A stretch of DNA of 64,000 bases. Origin: Vibrio coralliilyticus. Lineage in GTDB: Bacteria > Pseudomonadota > Gammaproteobacteria > Enterobacterales > Vibrionaceae. The stretch lies in NCBI RefSeq assembly GCF_024449095.1, contig NZ_CP024628.1, positions 868,001 through 932,000 on the forward strand, given 5' to 3'. Below are positions 7,215 to 16,862 of the stretch, piece by piece. Below the pieces are notes generated by a model. The model saw nothing but the letters and a program-made list of their open reading frames with translations, had not been told where the DNA came from and ran no database searches. Positions within the stretch are counted from its first letter, which is position 1; every line of letters starts with the position of its first letter. The translations under genes and the position numbers were made by a program.

Positions 7215-9656
7215 TTAGCTAAACTCTTTATTTATAGGGACTAGCAGCCGTTTTATTAGGCTGTTCACAACCAATGCAAGTGTGCAAAAAGTCACCAAAG
7301 GAAGTGCAAACCAGAGTGAAAAATGCAAGTTGGGAGAAAGATCAAAACCAAATGACATAATACCCCCTACCACTGCCTCCGCACCGATTGTTGCGATCAA
7401 ACCTGCCACAAGAGCCATTAATCCATATTCAGCCCAAATGGTTCGAGTAACCCGCTTTTTACTTGCTCCTAACGTTCGATACAACTGTATTTCCGATTGT
7501 CTCTGACCCAAACTGAGACGTAGCAAAGTGAAGATTAACAACACACCAGCAATAACACCTAACGCGGCTAACACAGTAATTGACCAAACGATTTGTGTAA
7601 GTAGCTCCTGAATTTTCGCACCCATACTGCGAATATCCATTAGACTCACTGTTGGGTGACTTCTTGATAGCTCATTAAGGACACCATTGTGCTGCTCCTC
7701 CACTCTGAAACTCACCAAATACGTTGCAGGAATATTCTTTAAAACGTCTGGAGTGAATATAAAATAGAAGTTAGGCTTCATATCTCGCCATTCAACATGA
7801 CGAATACTGTTGACGTTCGCCTTCACGACTTGACTATTAATCACAAACGTAAGTTGATCCCCAATTTGAAGTCCAAAGTCTTCTGCGACATCCGATTCGA
7901 CTGAAACGCCATTGCGGTCAGTCCATTCACCTTGCAAGATGATGTTATGCTCAGGGTTTTCTTTGCCGAAGGTAAAATTAATTTCTCGGCGTAGTACATC
8001 ACTACCTTCTTCGCCTTGCGCCTTATCTTTAGCATCTTCACCATTTATTTCCGTTAAACGGCCTCTTATGATCGGATAAGCTTTTGAACGCTCAATTTGA
8101 TGATCGTCTAACGCGCTTATGTAGGCTTCTTTCTCATATGGAGCAATATTTAACGCAAAAGCATTCGGCGCATTCTCAGGAATCGTTTTTTGCCAATCTG
8201 ACAACAAGTCCGTACGAACCAACCACATCACCGCCAATAACATCAGAGAAAGAGCTAACGCACCGAACTGAATGCCCGTAGCTAATGAAGATCGATTAAT
8301 ACGGCTAAGCGCTAATTTGAAAGATGTTGATAACGGAAGTCGTCCAAGCATTCTGGTCACTACCAAGCTCACCACTGCTAGTGTCACAAACAAAGCGAGC
8401 ATCCCTCCCAGTACAATCCATACCAAAGTATTCTCTCTGTAAACGAATAACATTGGCACAATGGGAACCAAGATCAGCCAACCCGTTTTGCGGCTTCTTT
8501 GTGCCGTTGCTTGTGATTGCATGACATCCATTGCACTAACATTCAGCAAACTGAGTAAAGGAATACCGAGTGCTGGTACTGCGATCAGAATACTGGTGAT
8601 GATGGAAAGAAACGCTGGTTGAAGACCATAACTCGGCAAGGGGTTTGGTAATAAATCCACAAGTGGAATACGCAGTAAGTACTCAAGTGCAATACCAATT
8701 ATCACTCCAATAACAGAAGCGCTGCTAAGTAAGATAGTGACCTGAATACCTAACCAACGCCCTATCCAACGTTTACTTGCCCCGAGACTTTTAAGCATCG
8801 ATATTGTTTTACGGCGAGTGGCAACATAATGCTGGCAGGTCAACACTAGCGTTGTCGCAGCCATGATAACAACAATCGCCACCGTGAGTGACAGGTACTG
8901 CTCAGTACGCTGGAATACTTCATTGGTTCGGCTAGCACTATTTTGGTCGCGCCAACGATCACTTGGAGTTAAGTCGATAGCTTGCTTTACCTGCTCTATG
9001 TCAGACTCGTCCCCATTGATATACAAACTGTATCGGACACGGCTACCTAGCTGAACAGCCCCAGTTTTTTCTAAATCTGTATTGTGAATGAATGCCGACG
9101 GCATCTGCTGGAATGGATTAAAGCTAAGTCCCGGCTCTTCAACAATACGCCCCGTAACCGTGAAATCAGCATCACCAACAGTGACGCTGTCACCAATATT
9201 AACCTCAAGTTGAGAAAACAGCCGCTCATCTAACCACAACTCACCGGGGCTAACCGCCTTGTACTTTTGATTGTCATCCGATAGCACCATTTCCCCTCTG
9301 AGAGGATATGCGCTGTCTACCGATTTCACGGTAATCAACTTCATGCTTTGATCACTAAATGCCATAGTGGCAAAGCGAGTTTGAGTGGAAGTGGTCAACC
9401 CTGCCTCATTGGTTGCTTGATAGAGCACATCTGGGATTGGATTTGCGGTTGCGAACACAGTATCTGCTGTCAACGCCTCTTTACCTTGTTTCACCACAAC
9501 CTGCTCCATTCGTTCAGCAAGCGCAGTCAAAGCAAAAATACAGGCGATAATTAGTGTTAAAGCAATCGAAACTGGCCATAGCTGCCCATGACGTATCTCA
9601 CTCAAACTCCATGAAAACAGCCTACGATTTAAGGCTGGAGAATAACTCGAGCTCAT
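7215..9656 (-). CDS. ybbP: ABC transporter permease, FtsX-like, YbbP family
   Basis: This 813-residue inner-membrane protein is the permease partner of the ATPase encoded immediately upstream. It has an N-terminal membrane segment (about 25-47) followed by a large periplasmic region with MacB-type fold. A first FtsX core of three segments lies at about 255-380, further membrane spans at about 395-490, a second periplasmic domain, and a second FtsX core near the C-terminus (about 690-800). This duplicated layout and length match E. coli YbbP. The start codon overlaps the ATPase stop (TAATG). The family is thought to move or extract lipids or hydrophobic molecules, without a firmly known substrate. 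Confidence 0.85.
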   Translation of the reverse strand: MSSSYSPALNRRLFSWSLSEIRHGQLWPVSIALTLIIACIFALTALAERMEQVVVKQGKEALTADTVFATANPIPDVLYQATNEAGLTTSTQTRFATMAFSDQSMKLITVKSVDSAYPLRGEMVLSDDNQKYKAVSPGELWLDERLFSQLEVNIGDSVTVGDADFTVTGRIVEEPGLSFNPFQQMPSAFIHNTDLEKTGAVQLGSRVRYSLYINGDESDIEQVKQAIDLTPSDRWRDQNSASRTNEVFQRTEQYLSLTVAIVVIMAATTLVLTCQHYVATRRKTISMLKSLGASKRWIGRWLGIQVTILLSSASVIGVIIGIALEYLLRIPLVDLLPNPLPSYGLQPAFLSIITSILIAVPALGIPLLSLLNVSAMDVMQSQATAQRSRKTGWLILVPIVPMLFVYRENTLVWIVLGGMLALFVTLAVVSLVVTRMLGRLPLSTSFKLALSRINRSSLATGIQFGALALSLMLLAVMWLVRTDLLSDWQKTIPENAPNAFALNIAPYEKEAYISALDDHQIERSKAYPIIRGRLTEINGEDAKDKAQGEEGSDVLRREINFTFGKENPEHNIILQGEWTDRNGVSVESDVAEDFGLQIGDQLTFVINSQVVKANVNSIRHVEWRDMKPNFYFIFTPDVLKNIPATYLVSFRVEEQHNGVLNELSRSHPTVSLMDIRSMGAKIQELLTQIVWSITVLAALGVIAGVLLIFTLLRLSLGQRQSEIQLYRTLGASKKRVTRTIWAEYGLMALVAGLIATIGAEAVVGGIMSFGFDLSPNLHFSLWFALPLVTFCTLALVVNSLIKRLLVPINKEFS

Positions 9657-10330
9657 TATGATTCCTCCACATGCCCTGCTTGAATATGGATGCGGCGATC
9701 ACACTGCTCAGCTAACTTCATATCATGGGTAACCAAAACTAGAGTCGTACCGTGCTGTTTATTCAGCTCAAACAGTAATTCAATGACTTTAGTAGCCGTT
9801 TGCTGGTCCAAGTTCCCTGTTGGCTCGTCTGCAAACAACACTTTTGGCTGCACCATAAATGCTCGAGCCAACGCCACACGCTGTTGCTCACCGCCAGATA
9901 GCTGAGACGGAGAATGATGGATACGGTGCTCCAAGCCCACAGAGGTCAGCAAAGCTTTGGCTCTGTCTACATCTTCATTCTCTCCCTTCAGCAAACAAGG
10001 CAGAGTGACATTCTCCAAGGCACTCAAGCTCGGAATAAGCAAAAAGCTTTGGAAAACAAAACCGACCGACTCACTGCGAATCGCAGCTCTCTCCTCATCA
10101 TTGAGAGTATTGAGGGTTCGTCCTAGTAAATGCACATCACCTGACGTTGGTGTATCTAGGCCAGCCAACAGAGTCATCAACGTAGACTTACCTGCGCCGG
10201 ATGTGCCAACAATAGCGACGCTTTCAGCTTCCTTAATGTCAATATTTACATTTTCTAGGATTGTTAATTGCTCTTGATTAGTAGAGACTACTTTGGACAG
10301 TGATTCAGCTTTAATTACGGATGCATGCAT
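9656..10330 (-). CDS. ybbA: ABC transporter ATP-binding protein, YbbA family
   Basis: The 224-residue ATPase has Walker A GTSGAGKST, Q-loop FVFQSFLLIPSLSALENV, signature LSGGEQQRVALARAF, Walker B VLFADEPTGNLD and the H-loop VTHD, all in order. It resembles E. coli YbbA and the LolD/MacB class of exporters. It is followed by its permease gene with a TAATG overlap. Its start codon overlaps by two bases the start codon of tesA on the other strand, the same divergent pairing as ybbA/tesA in E. coli. An AAAGGAAAG motif, which serves as its ribosome-binding site, therefore lies inside tesA. Confidence 0.9.
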   Translation of the reverse strand: MHASVIKAESLSKVVSTNQEQLTILENVNIDIKEAESVAIVGTSGAGKSTLMTLLAGLDTPTSGDVHLLGRTLNTLNDEERAAIRSESVGFVFQSFLLIPSLSALENVTLPCLLKGENEDVDRAKALLTSVGLEHRIHHSPSQLSGGEQQRVALARAFMVQPKVLFADEPTGNLDQQTATKVIELLFELNKQHGTTLVLVTHDMKLAEQCDRRIHIQAGHVEES

Positions 10331-10928
10331 GTTTCGACTACTTTCCTTTGTATTTGTGCTTTTCTTCGTTAACCCAGCAAGTGCGACTAAACTCTTGATT
10401 TTAGGTGACAGTCTTAGTGCAGGCTATCAGATGCCAATCGAAAAAGCATGGCCTACATTGTTACCCGACATCATGTCTAAAAAAGGGAAAAATCTGACCG
10501 TTATTAACGGCAGTATTTCCGGTGACACTACAGGTAACGGCTTAGCTCGACTGCCCAAACTACTCAAAGAACACCAGCCAGACTCTGTTTTGATCGAGCT
10601 TGGTGCTAACGATGGTTTACGAGGCTTCCCACCAAGCCTGATTCAAAATAATTTAACTCAACTCATCAATATGGTACGTGATGAGGGTTCTGAACCTCTA
10701 TTGATGCAAATTCACGTACTCCCTAATTATGGTAAGCGCTATACGCAGGCGTTCTCAGAGCTTTACCCTGCAACGGCTGAGCGACTTGACGTTCCCTTGC
10801 TTCCTTTCTTTTTGGAAGGAGTAATTACAAAACCGGAATGGATGATGGACGATGGCCTACACCCTAAGGACATCGCTCAACCATGGATTGCGGAATTTGT
10901 CGCCAATGAATTACTAAATCACCTCTAA
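10329..10928 (+). CDS. tesA: Periplasmic acyl-CoA thioesterase I / lysophospholipase L1
   Basis: TesA is an SGNH/GDSL hydrolase that cleaves acyl-CoAs, esters and lysophospholipids in the periplasm. From the ATG at 10329 the product is 199 residues with a signal peptide (MFRLLSFVFVLFFVNPASA). Block motifs follow: GDSLSAGY with the nucleophilic Ser, GSISGDTTGNG with the oxyanion Gly, GANDGLRG with Asn, and DGLHP with the Asp and His. An in-frame ATG at 10293 would put extra polar residues ahead of the signal peptide, so the later start is preferred. It is divergent from ybbA, with start codons overlapping. Confidence 0.93.
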   Translation: MFRLLSFVFVLFFVNPASATKLLILGDSLSAGYQMPIEKAWPTLLPDIMSKKGKNLTVINGSISGDTTGNGLARLPKLLKEHQPDSVLIELGANDGLRGFPPSLIQNNLTQLINMVRDEGSEPLLMQIHVLPNYGKRYTQAFSELYPATAERLDVPLLPFFLEGVITKPEWMMDDGLHPKDIAQPWIAEFVANELLNHL

Positions 10929-11001
10929 TTGGTCTAGCTCAATAAACTTTACCTAGCTTTACGTTAATGTGACGAGACTCCGTGTTGAAAAGGAAGTTTC
11001 C

Positions 11002-12192
11002 ATGATCATAGAACCCATGATTGAAGGCGTTGTTGCTCGTACCGCTCATCCAACCGGATGCGAGCATTCAGTAATAAAACAAATCGAATATTCACAACAA
11101 GCCACTCCAATAAAATGCGGGCCAAAACGCGTTCTTATCATTGGTGGTTCTTCTGGCCTTGGTTTAGCAGCGCGCATAGCACTCACCTTCGGTGGCGCAA
11201 ACGCAGACACCATTTCCGTTTCATACGAACGAGGGCCCTCCAGTAGATCAGTAGGCTCTGCTGGTTATTTCAATGACATCTTCTTCCAAAAACACGCACA
11301 AAAGTCTGGCCGTGTTGCGATCAATATCCAAGGTGACGCTTTTTTACCTCAAACTAAAGCTGAAGTGATTGAAGCCATTGAGACCTATTTTGAAGGTGAA
11401 GTGGATTTAATTATTTATAGTTTGGCAAGTGGTGTTCGACCAAAGCCCAATAGTGACGATATGTGGCGTTCGACCATAAAACCGATTGGGCAGGATGTTT
11501 CAGGGTCGTCTGTATCTTTGGAGACCGATCAATGGGTAGAAACATCACTTCACTCAGCCAGTGAAGAAGAAACGGAAGCCACGCTAAAAGTGATGGGGGG
11601 AGAAGATTGGGAAAACTGGATTGATGCCTTGATCAATGCAGAGTCCATCGCTGAAGGCTGTAAAACTATTGCATTTTCTTACATTGGCCCAGAGTCGACA
11701 CATGCAATCTATCTCGATGGAACGCTCGGGCGAGCAAAAATCGATTTACACCAAACCAGTCACGCTTTGAATCTTAAAATGGCAAACTTCAGTGGCGGTG
11801 CCTATGCCACGGTGTGTAAAGCACTGGTAACCAAAGCAAGTGTGTTTATTCCCGGCCTCACCCCGTATATTCTCGCCCTTTATCGGGTAATGAAACAGGA
11901 AGGAACTCATGAAGGCTGCATTGAACAAATGCAGCGCCTTTTCAGAGAGAAACTCTACTCAGGCTCCTCTATTCGTTTGGATAGTGAGCGATTGATCAGA
12001 ATGGATGACTGGGAGCTGAGCCCAGCTATTCAGAGCCAAGTGAGTGTGTTGCTTGAAAAAATGAACAGTCAGAACTTCAAAGAGCTTGGTGACTATGCGG
12101 GCTTTAAGCAAGAGTTTTTGAACATTAACGGATTCGGATTCAGCGAAATAGACTATACCAAACCCGTTGACTTAAGTGATTTTACGCGCTGA
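11002..12192 (+). CDS. fabV: NADH-dependent trans-2-enoyl-ACP/CoA reductase
   Basis: FabV is the fourth type of enoyl-ACP reductase and performs the last reduction of fatty-acid elongation; it is naturally little affected by triclosan. The 396-residue protein starts MIIEPMIEGVVARTAHPTGCE. It shows the extended NAD-binding motif VLIIGGSSGLGLAARI and the catalytic Tyr-x8-Lys in AIYLDGTLGRAKIDL. AAAAGGAAG lies ahead of the ATG at 11002, so the earlier in-frame start is rejected. It is a single gene ended by its own terminator. Some vibrios carry two fabV copies; whether a second exists lies outside this window. Confidence 0.93.
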   Translation: MIIEPMIEGVVARTAHPTGCEHSVIKQIEYSQQATPIKCGPKRVLIIGGSSGLGLAARIALTFGGANADTISVSYERGPSSRSVGSAGYFNDIFFQKHAQKSGRVAINIQGDAFLPQTKAEVIEAIETYFEGEVDLIIYSLASGVRPKPNSDDMWRSTIKPIGQDVSGSSVSLETDQWVETSLHSASEEETEATLKVMGGEDWENWIDALINAESIAEGCKTIAFSYIGPESTHAIYLDGTLGRAKIDLHQTSHALNLKMANFSGGAYATVCKALVTKASVFIPGLTPYILALYRVMKQEGTHEGCIEQMQRLFREKLYSGSSIRLDSERLIRMDDWELSPAIQSQVSVLLEKMNSQNFKELGDYAGFKQEFLNINGFGFSEIDYTKPVDLSDFTR

Positions 12193-12241
12193 TTATTCGC
12201 CTACCAAGTATGTCTTATTTTTGAAACACACATACAACAAG

Positions 12242-12270
12242 CGCCCTGCCTTACTGACAGGGCGTTTTTT
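12242..12270 (+). terminator. Intrinsic terminator of fabV
   Basis: CGCCCTG (12242-12248) pairs with CAGGGCG (12258-12264) and is followed by six Ts, 50 bases past the fabV stop. Confidence 0.88.
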
Positions 12271-12421
12271 AAAACGTAGCATCTGCCTTTCTTAATAATA
12301 AGAACGAAGGTTGTCTCCCAAGCACGCCTCTTCTCCTGCTTCCTACTAAATAGCGACTATTATTAACATAAGGGCTAGGATTGCCCGGTTAGAAGGCTAA
12401 GCTGCCAGGGATAAAAAATGT

Positions 12422-14335
12422 ATGTCAAAAATCAATACTACAAACTTGGTCATTCCTGACGAAATGACCAGTGGTTGGCAAAATATTGTCGACTTGCTCG
12501 CAGAGATTGTGTCAGTACCCACCGCATTGATCATGCGTATTTACCCACAACATATTGAAGTTTTTTCGTCAAATAACAACGGAAACCACCCTTATCGTGT
12601 GGGTGATTCAGAAACGCTGGGGCAAGGCCTGTACTGTGAAACCGTTGTCAATGAACAAAGTCAGCTTATTGTACCAAACGCTGAGATAGACCCTGCATGG
12701 CAAGACAATCCAGACATCAAGTTTGGACTGCTGGCTTACTGTGGTGTTCCTATTAACTGGCCGAATGGCGATACTTTTGGCACCATCTGTGTACTCGACA
12801 ATAAAGAAAACCACTTTTCTGAGACCTATCAGCAATTGATAGAAAGTTTTCGTGACTCTATCGAATCACAGCTAAAAACACTCTATCAGCATGAAAAGCT
12901 AAAACACCTCAACTTAGAGCTCAAATCAAGAGTACATACTCGCACTCAGGATCTTGTAGATCTCAACTACTCTCTGAATCAAGAGATAGATAAACGGCGC
13001 GCCGCTGAACAAAAAATTCGCTACCAGCAAAGACATGACTTGGGTACTGGCTTTTTAAACCGTTCCGCACTTGAGCATGAAGCGGAACACTTTATTAAAG
13101 ATGTGGGAATCAGCCCTTCGTTACAGGCGGCAGCTATCCATATTGGTTTTACCAATGGTCGCAGAATCCAGTCAAAATATGGCTACAGTTCATGGGAAGA
13201 TGTATTAATTCAATACCGAGAAAGGCTGGGTGATTTAAGCCAGTATCAGATTCTAACCGCTCGCCCCACTTCCACCAATTTAGTATTACTGATTGAGTCA
13301 TCTCAGCTCGACGTTGACTTAAACATTCTCAGCCATCTACTAGTCGAAGTTAGTCAATCTGAATTTGATATTGATGGCGATATTCTTCACCTTAATGCGT
13401 ATATTGGAATCAGCACAACCAACGACACACTTTGCCCAAAGAACTTACTAAAGTACGCTTCTGAAGCGATGCAATCGTGTAAAGATTCAGGGCATAAATT
13501 CAGTTACTACTCACAAGCGATCGCTGATATTCAGAAGCACATAAATCAGATGGAAAGCTATTTATTGCAAGCAGTACGTAATGATGATTTATTGCTCTAC
13601 TTCCAACCGAAAGTGTCACCGACGACACATAAATGGACAGGCGCTGAAGCTCTACTGAGGTGGCGTCACCCTATTCTGGGTGATATTTCCAATGAAACTC
13701 TTATCCATATGGCCGAGCAAAACGGGCTAATCTTTGAAGTTGGCAGTTTCGTACTTCAAGCCGCTATTCAAAAAGCCGCTGATTGGATGGAACATGTGGA
13801 CGATTTTAAAATCGCCGTTAATATTTCAGCGATACAGCTTAAAAACCCGCATTTTATCGAGCAAGTTGAAGATCTGCTCAACGCCTACCAGCTACCAGCT
13901 AAGTTTCTAGAACTTGAGATCACTGAGAGTGGTTTAATTGATGATGAAGTCACTGCGCGAAATACTTTACTTGCTCTGAATAATCTAGGTGTAACGCTGT
14001 CGCTCGATGATTTTGGAACTGGTTATTCTTCCTTTAATTATTTGAAAAAGTTTCCATTTGACGCGATTAAAGTTGATAGAAGCTTTGTTCAGCAATTGGA
14101 CGACAGTGAGGAAGATAAAGAAATTGTCAGGTCAATCATTCATGTTGCCAAAAAGCTCAACTTAACCGTCACCGTTGAAGGTATAGAGAGCGAAAGTCAA
14201 GAGAGCTTTATCATTAAAGAAGGCTGTGAATATGGGCAAGGTTACTTCTATGGCAAACCTATGCCATGCGATGAGTTTGAAACCAGTTTGCTCAGCCAAA
14301 ATTACCCCAGTCATACCAACATGACTTATCAGTAG
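12422..14335 (+). CDS. GAF / degenerate GGDEF / EAL cyclic-di-GMP phosphodiesterase
   Basis: The 637-residue protein has an N-terminal GAF-like sensor domain (about 10-160) and a coiled linker (about 160-200). A GGDEF-like domain follows (DLGTGFLNR at about 207), with the GGDEF site itself lost (ARPTSTNLVLL in its place). The complete EAL domain (about 385-625) keeps EALLRWRHP, NISAIQL, LEITESG, LDDFGTGYSS, KVDRSF, VEGIES and GYFYGKPMP. It should therefore hydrolyse cyclic di-GMP and not make it. No membrane spans are seen, so sensing is probably cytoplasmic. It is monocistronic. The ligand of the GAF domain is unknown. Confidence 0.88.
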   Translation: MSKINTTNLVIPDEMTSGWQNIVDLLAEIVSVPTALIMRIYPQHIEVFSSNNNGNHPYRVGDSETLGQGLYCETVVNEQSQLIVPNAEIDPAWQDNPDIKFGLLAYCGVPINWPNGDTFGTICVLDNKENHFSETYQQLIESFRDSIESQLKTLYQHEKLKHLNLELKSRVHTRTQDLVDLNYSLNQEIDKRRAAEQKIRYQQRHDLGTGFLNRSALEHEAEHFIKDVGISPSLQAAAIHIGFTNGRRIQSKYGYSSWEDVLIQYRERLGDLSQYQILTARPTSTNLVLLIESSQLDVDLNILSHLLVEVSQSEFDIDGDILHLNAYIGISTTNDTLCPKNLLKYASEAMQSCKDSGHKFSYYSQAIADIQKHINQMESYLLQAVRNDDLLLYFQPKVSPTTHKWTGAEALLRWRHPILGDISNETLIHMAEQNGLIFEVGSFVLQAAIQKAADWMEHVDDFKIAVNISAIQLKNPHFIEQVEDLLNAYQLPAKFLELEITESGLIDDEVTARNTLLALNNLGVTLSLDDFGTGYSSFNYLKKFPFDAIKVDRSFVQQLDDSEEDKEIVRSIIHVAKKLNLTVTVEGIESESQESFIIKEGCEYGQGYFYGKPMPCDEFETSLLSQNYPSHTNMTYQ

Positions 14336-14407
14336 CTTAACCCTTTACTCTGTGGCGAGCGATTCTTATAATCCTCGCCTTCATTTTATCTCGCTTGAGA
14401 ACGTCTT

Positions 14408-16063
14408 ATGGACCAGCTAACTGCTACGCTAAAAAAAATCGAAAAACAGAATTATCGCGCTTACCAGCAAATCAAAGGTCAGTACGACTTTAGCGATTAC
14501 ACATTCTATATCGACTATGTTCAGGCTGACCCTTATGCATCAGCTTCTCGCGTACGTGCTATCCGTCCTTGGTCAGTTACTGGATTACAGTGGTTACGTG
14601 ATAAGTCTCAAACGTATCAAATGGCTGCTCGCGACTTTATTGCACGAAGCTTTGCCGAGTTTGCTAAGCATGAAAACAGCATCAGTATCGCTTTAACCGG
14701 ACAAACCGTTTTGGATAGCACCGCTGTGTTGTTTACTGAAGCTGGCATCGAGCTCAGATTCCGCGTTAATCTTCCGGCAGAAGGCCGTTCAGTGCTGGGC
14801 AAAAAAGCCAACAATATTCTGACATTCCATCTTCCAAAGTTTATTCGACGTGCAACCCTAGAACGTGAGTTAGATAAAGAAGCCCTAATCCATCATTGCG
14901 AAATCGTTGAAGATCAGGAATTTATTCGTAGCAAGCTTGATGAGCTTAACCTACTTGCTTTTGTGGGTAACGGCTCTGTATTACCTCGTGTCGCTGGCAA
15001 CTGTGATTTGCCGATGAAAGACGCCGTTACCCTTAAAGCTCCTGAATCTTTGCAAGTCAGCTTTACAACGCCAAACCAAGGCATTGTCCAAGGCTTGGGT
15101 ATTAAAAAAGGCATTACTTTGATCGTCGGTGGCGGATTCCATGGTAAATCCACTCTTCTTAACGCCATTGAGCGCTCAATTTACAACCACATCCCTGGTG
15201 ATGGACGTGAACTTGTAGTGACAAACCTGAACGCCATGAAGATACGTGCGGAAGACGGTCGCTGCGTGCACAATCTCAATCTTTCCAACTATATTAATCA
15301 CCTTCCGATGGGCCGTGATACCAAAGACTTCTCCACTCAGGATGCATCAGGTTCAACCTCTCAAGCGGCCTGGCTGCAAGAGTCTATTGAAGCAGGTGTG
15401 CAAGGCATTCTAATTGATGAAGATACGTCTGCAACCAACTTTATGATTCGCGATGAACGTATGCAGGCTCTGGTTAGCAAAGGGGATGAACCAATCACCC
15501 CTTTAGTTGATCGTATTGGGCAGCTTCGCGATGAGCTAGATATATCGACTGTTATCGTCATGGGGGGATCTGGTGATTACTTGGATGTCGCTGATACCGT
15601 GATTCAAATGCACGATTACCAAGCCGTAGATGTCACCGAGAAAGCCCAGCAAGTGGTAGAGCAACATCCAACAGAGCGACATAATGAGTCAGAAAATGCT
15701 CTAAGGACATTCCGACCAAGAGCGCTCAACAGAGCAGCATTGCAAAAAATACTGGCTGATGGGAAATTCCGTGTGTCAGCAAAGGGCATAGACTCTCTGC
15801 GTTTTGGTAAAGAATTTACTGACCTCAGTGCGTTGGAGCAGATTGAGTCCAGCTCAGAGATCAACGCCATCGGTTGGCTGTGGTTCCAATTAGCACAATT
15901 GCCTGGTTGGTCTGAAAACCCTGCAAAAGAAGTCCAACAGATTTTACAGGGCGACTGGTGTCAAAACATGCCGAATCAAGGCGACCTTGCTAAGCCAAGA
16001 ACTCTTGATGTCATGGCCGCGCTAAACCGGATGAGAAAGTCGCATTTTAAAGCGACATCGTAA
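14408..16063 (+). CDS. ABC-class P-loop ATPase (PF09818 type), unknown role
   Basis: The 551-residue protein is a predicted soluble ATPase of the ABC class, not a transporter. The N-terminal part reads MDQLTATLKKIEKQNYRAYQQIKG and RAIRPWSVTG. A P-loop, GGGFHGKSTLLNAIE, lies at about residues 243-257. A signature-like SGSTSQAAWLQESIEAG comes next, then Walker B GILIDEDTSATNFMIRD and VMGGSGDY. No membrane partner gene is near. Members of this family are widespread but have no established function that I know. It is transcribed alone and ends at a bidirectional terminator. Confidence 0.8.
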   Translation: MDQLTATLKKIEKQNYRAYQQIKGQYDFSDYTFYIDYVQADPYASASRVRAIRPWSVTGLQWLRDKSQTYQMAARDFIARSFAEFAKHENSISIALTGQTVLDSTAVLFTEAGIELRFRVNLPAEGRSVLGKKANNILTFHLPKFIRRATLERELDKEALIHHCEIVEDQEFIRSKLDELNLLAFVGNGSVLPRVAGNCDLPMKDAVTLKAPESLQVSFTTPNQGIVQGLGIKKGITLIVGGGFHGKSTLLNAIERSIYNHIPGDGRELVVTNLNAMKIRAEDGRCVHNLNLSNYINHLPMGRDTKDFSTQDASGSTSQAAWLQESIEAGVQGILIDEDTSATNFMIRDERMQALVSKGDEPITPLVDRIGQLRDELDISTVIVMGGSGDYLDVADTVIQMHDYQAVDVTEKAQQVVEQHPTERHNESENALRTFRPRALNRAALQKILADGKFRVSAKGIDSLRFGKEFTDLSALEQIESSSEINAIGWLWFQLAQLPGWSENPAKEVQQILQGDWCQNMPNQGDLAKPRTLDVMAALNRMRKSHFKATS

Positions 16064-16089
16064 TGAGATAGTCTGGAAAGACTCCACGT

Positions 16090-16115
16090 AAAAAGCGCCT
16101 TGATTGGCGCTTTTT
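16090..16115. terminator. Bidirectional intrinsic terminator
   Basis: AAAAAGCGCC (16090-16099) and GGCGCTTTTT (16106-16115) flank a six-base loop between two convergent genes. A/T runs on both sides let it serve both strands. Confidence 0.88.
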
Positions 16116-16116
16116 G

Positions 16117-16737
16117 TTAGTGTCTGAGTACATGCCATGCTTCACAAAGCACTCGAAAACGCTCACTATTGCCGTTTTCTCTGTCTGGATGCCACTTAAG
16201 CGCGAGTTTACGCCATGTTTTACGTATTTCCGTTTGGCTAGCGTCGCGCGGTAACTTGAATAAGGACAGTGCTTTAGCACGGTCCATATCATCATTTGTA
16301 CTGCCTACAAACTCTCGGTATCGAGTCCAGAATTCATTCAGTAGGCGTTTAACCTCACCCTCTTCTGCTTCATAGTTGTGCCAATCTAGATAATAATCCC
16401 GCAGCGGATCCTCATGATCCACTTCATGACCAAACACTCGTGACTGAGGCATTAAGACAATGTCCATCGCCTGCACCTGTAACCAATTATCTGGATATAA
16501 GGTTTCCTGAAGCTGATACAGAGCATTCATGATTAAGAAATTGCGCTTGAAGAGATCTTTTTCCGGTAAACCATCAAGTACAGGTAACAGTTCGAGCTCA
16601 CTGAGGTGGGAAGATAATGTATGAACTTTCCATCCTGAAGGCTGCTTTCTGAGGATTTCCATGATAGGCCACAGCAGAGGATTCTCCATATACTGCTGGA
16701 ACTGGGCCGCGACTTCCTGATGCTCGTTCATATCCAC
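16117..16737 (-). CDS. DnaJ-domain protein with DnaJ-related N-terminus
   Basis: The 206-residue protein combines an N-terminal DNAJ-related domain (about 10-130, with NPLLWPIMEILRKQ and LPEKDLFKRNFLIMNALYQL) with a C-terminal J domain. The J domain keeps the HPD motif (LALKWHPDRENG) that stimulates Hsp70 ATPase, but it is short and ends at VLRH. This fusion is typical of Vibrio and related gammaproteobacteria. It is likely a cytoplasmic co-chaperone for DnaK or another Hsp70, with unknown clients. Confidence 0.82.
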   Translation of the reverse strand: MDMNEHQEVAAQFQQYMENPLLWPIMEILRKQPSGWKVHTLSSHLSELELLPVLDGLPEKDLFKRNFLIMNALYQLQETLYPDNWLQVQAMDIVLMPQSRVFGHEVDHEDPLRDYYLDWHNYEAEEGEVKRLLNEFWTRYREFVGSTNDDMDRAKALSLFKLPRDASQTEIRKTWRKLALKWHPDRENGNSERFRVLCEAWHVLRH

Positions 16738-16817
16738 TCACTAGGGGTTTATTTTTAATAAAAATCCAAAATGGCCCGTTTGTCGAGCGAATATCTTAGA
16801 TTTAAGGATCGTGACCC

Positions 16818-16848
16818 AAAAAAAGAGCCAGCGTTTGCTGGCTCTTTC
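16818..16848 (-). terminator. Intrinsic terminator of the 2OG-Fe(II) oxygenase gene
   Basis: GAGCCAGC (16825-16832) and GCTGGCTC (16837-16844) close on a four-base loop. On the minus strand the stem is followed by a run of seven Ts, 19 bases past the stop codon. Confidence 0.88.
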
Positions 16849-16862
16849 TAATAAACTGGCTG

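Noticed and set aside
12271..12421. Possible cyclic-di-GMP (GEMM-I) riboswitch before the EAL gene
   Set aside because: AAGGCTAAGCTGCCAGGG looks like the 3' side of GEMM RNAs, but the nearly invariant ACGCAAAGCC segment and the matching stems are not present. A covariance-model search would be needed to revive it.
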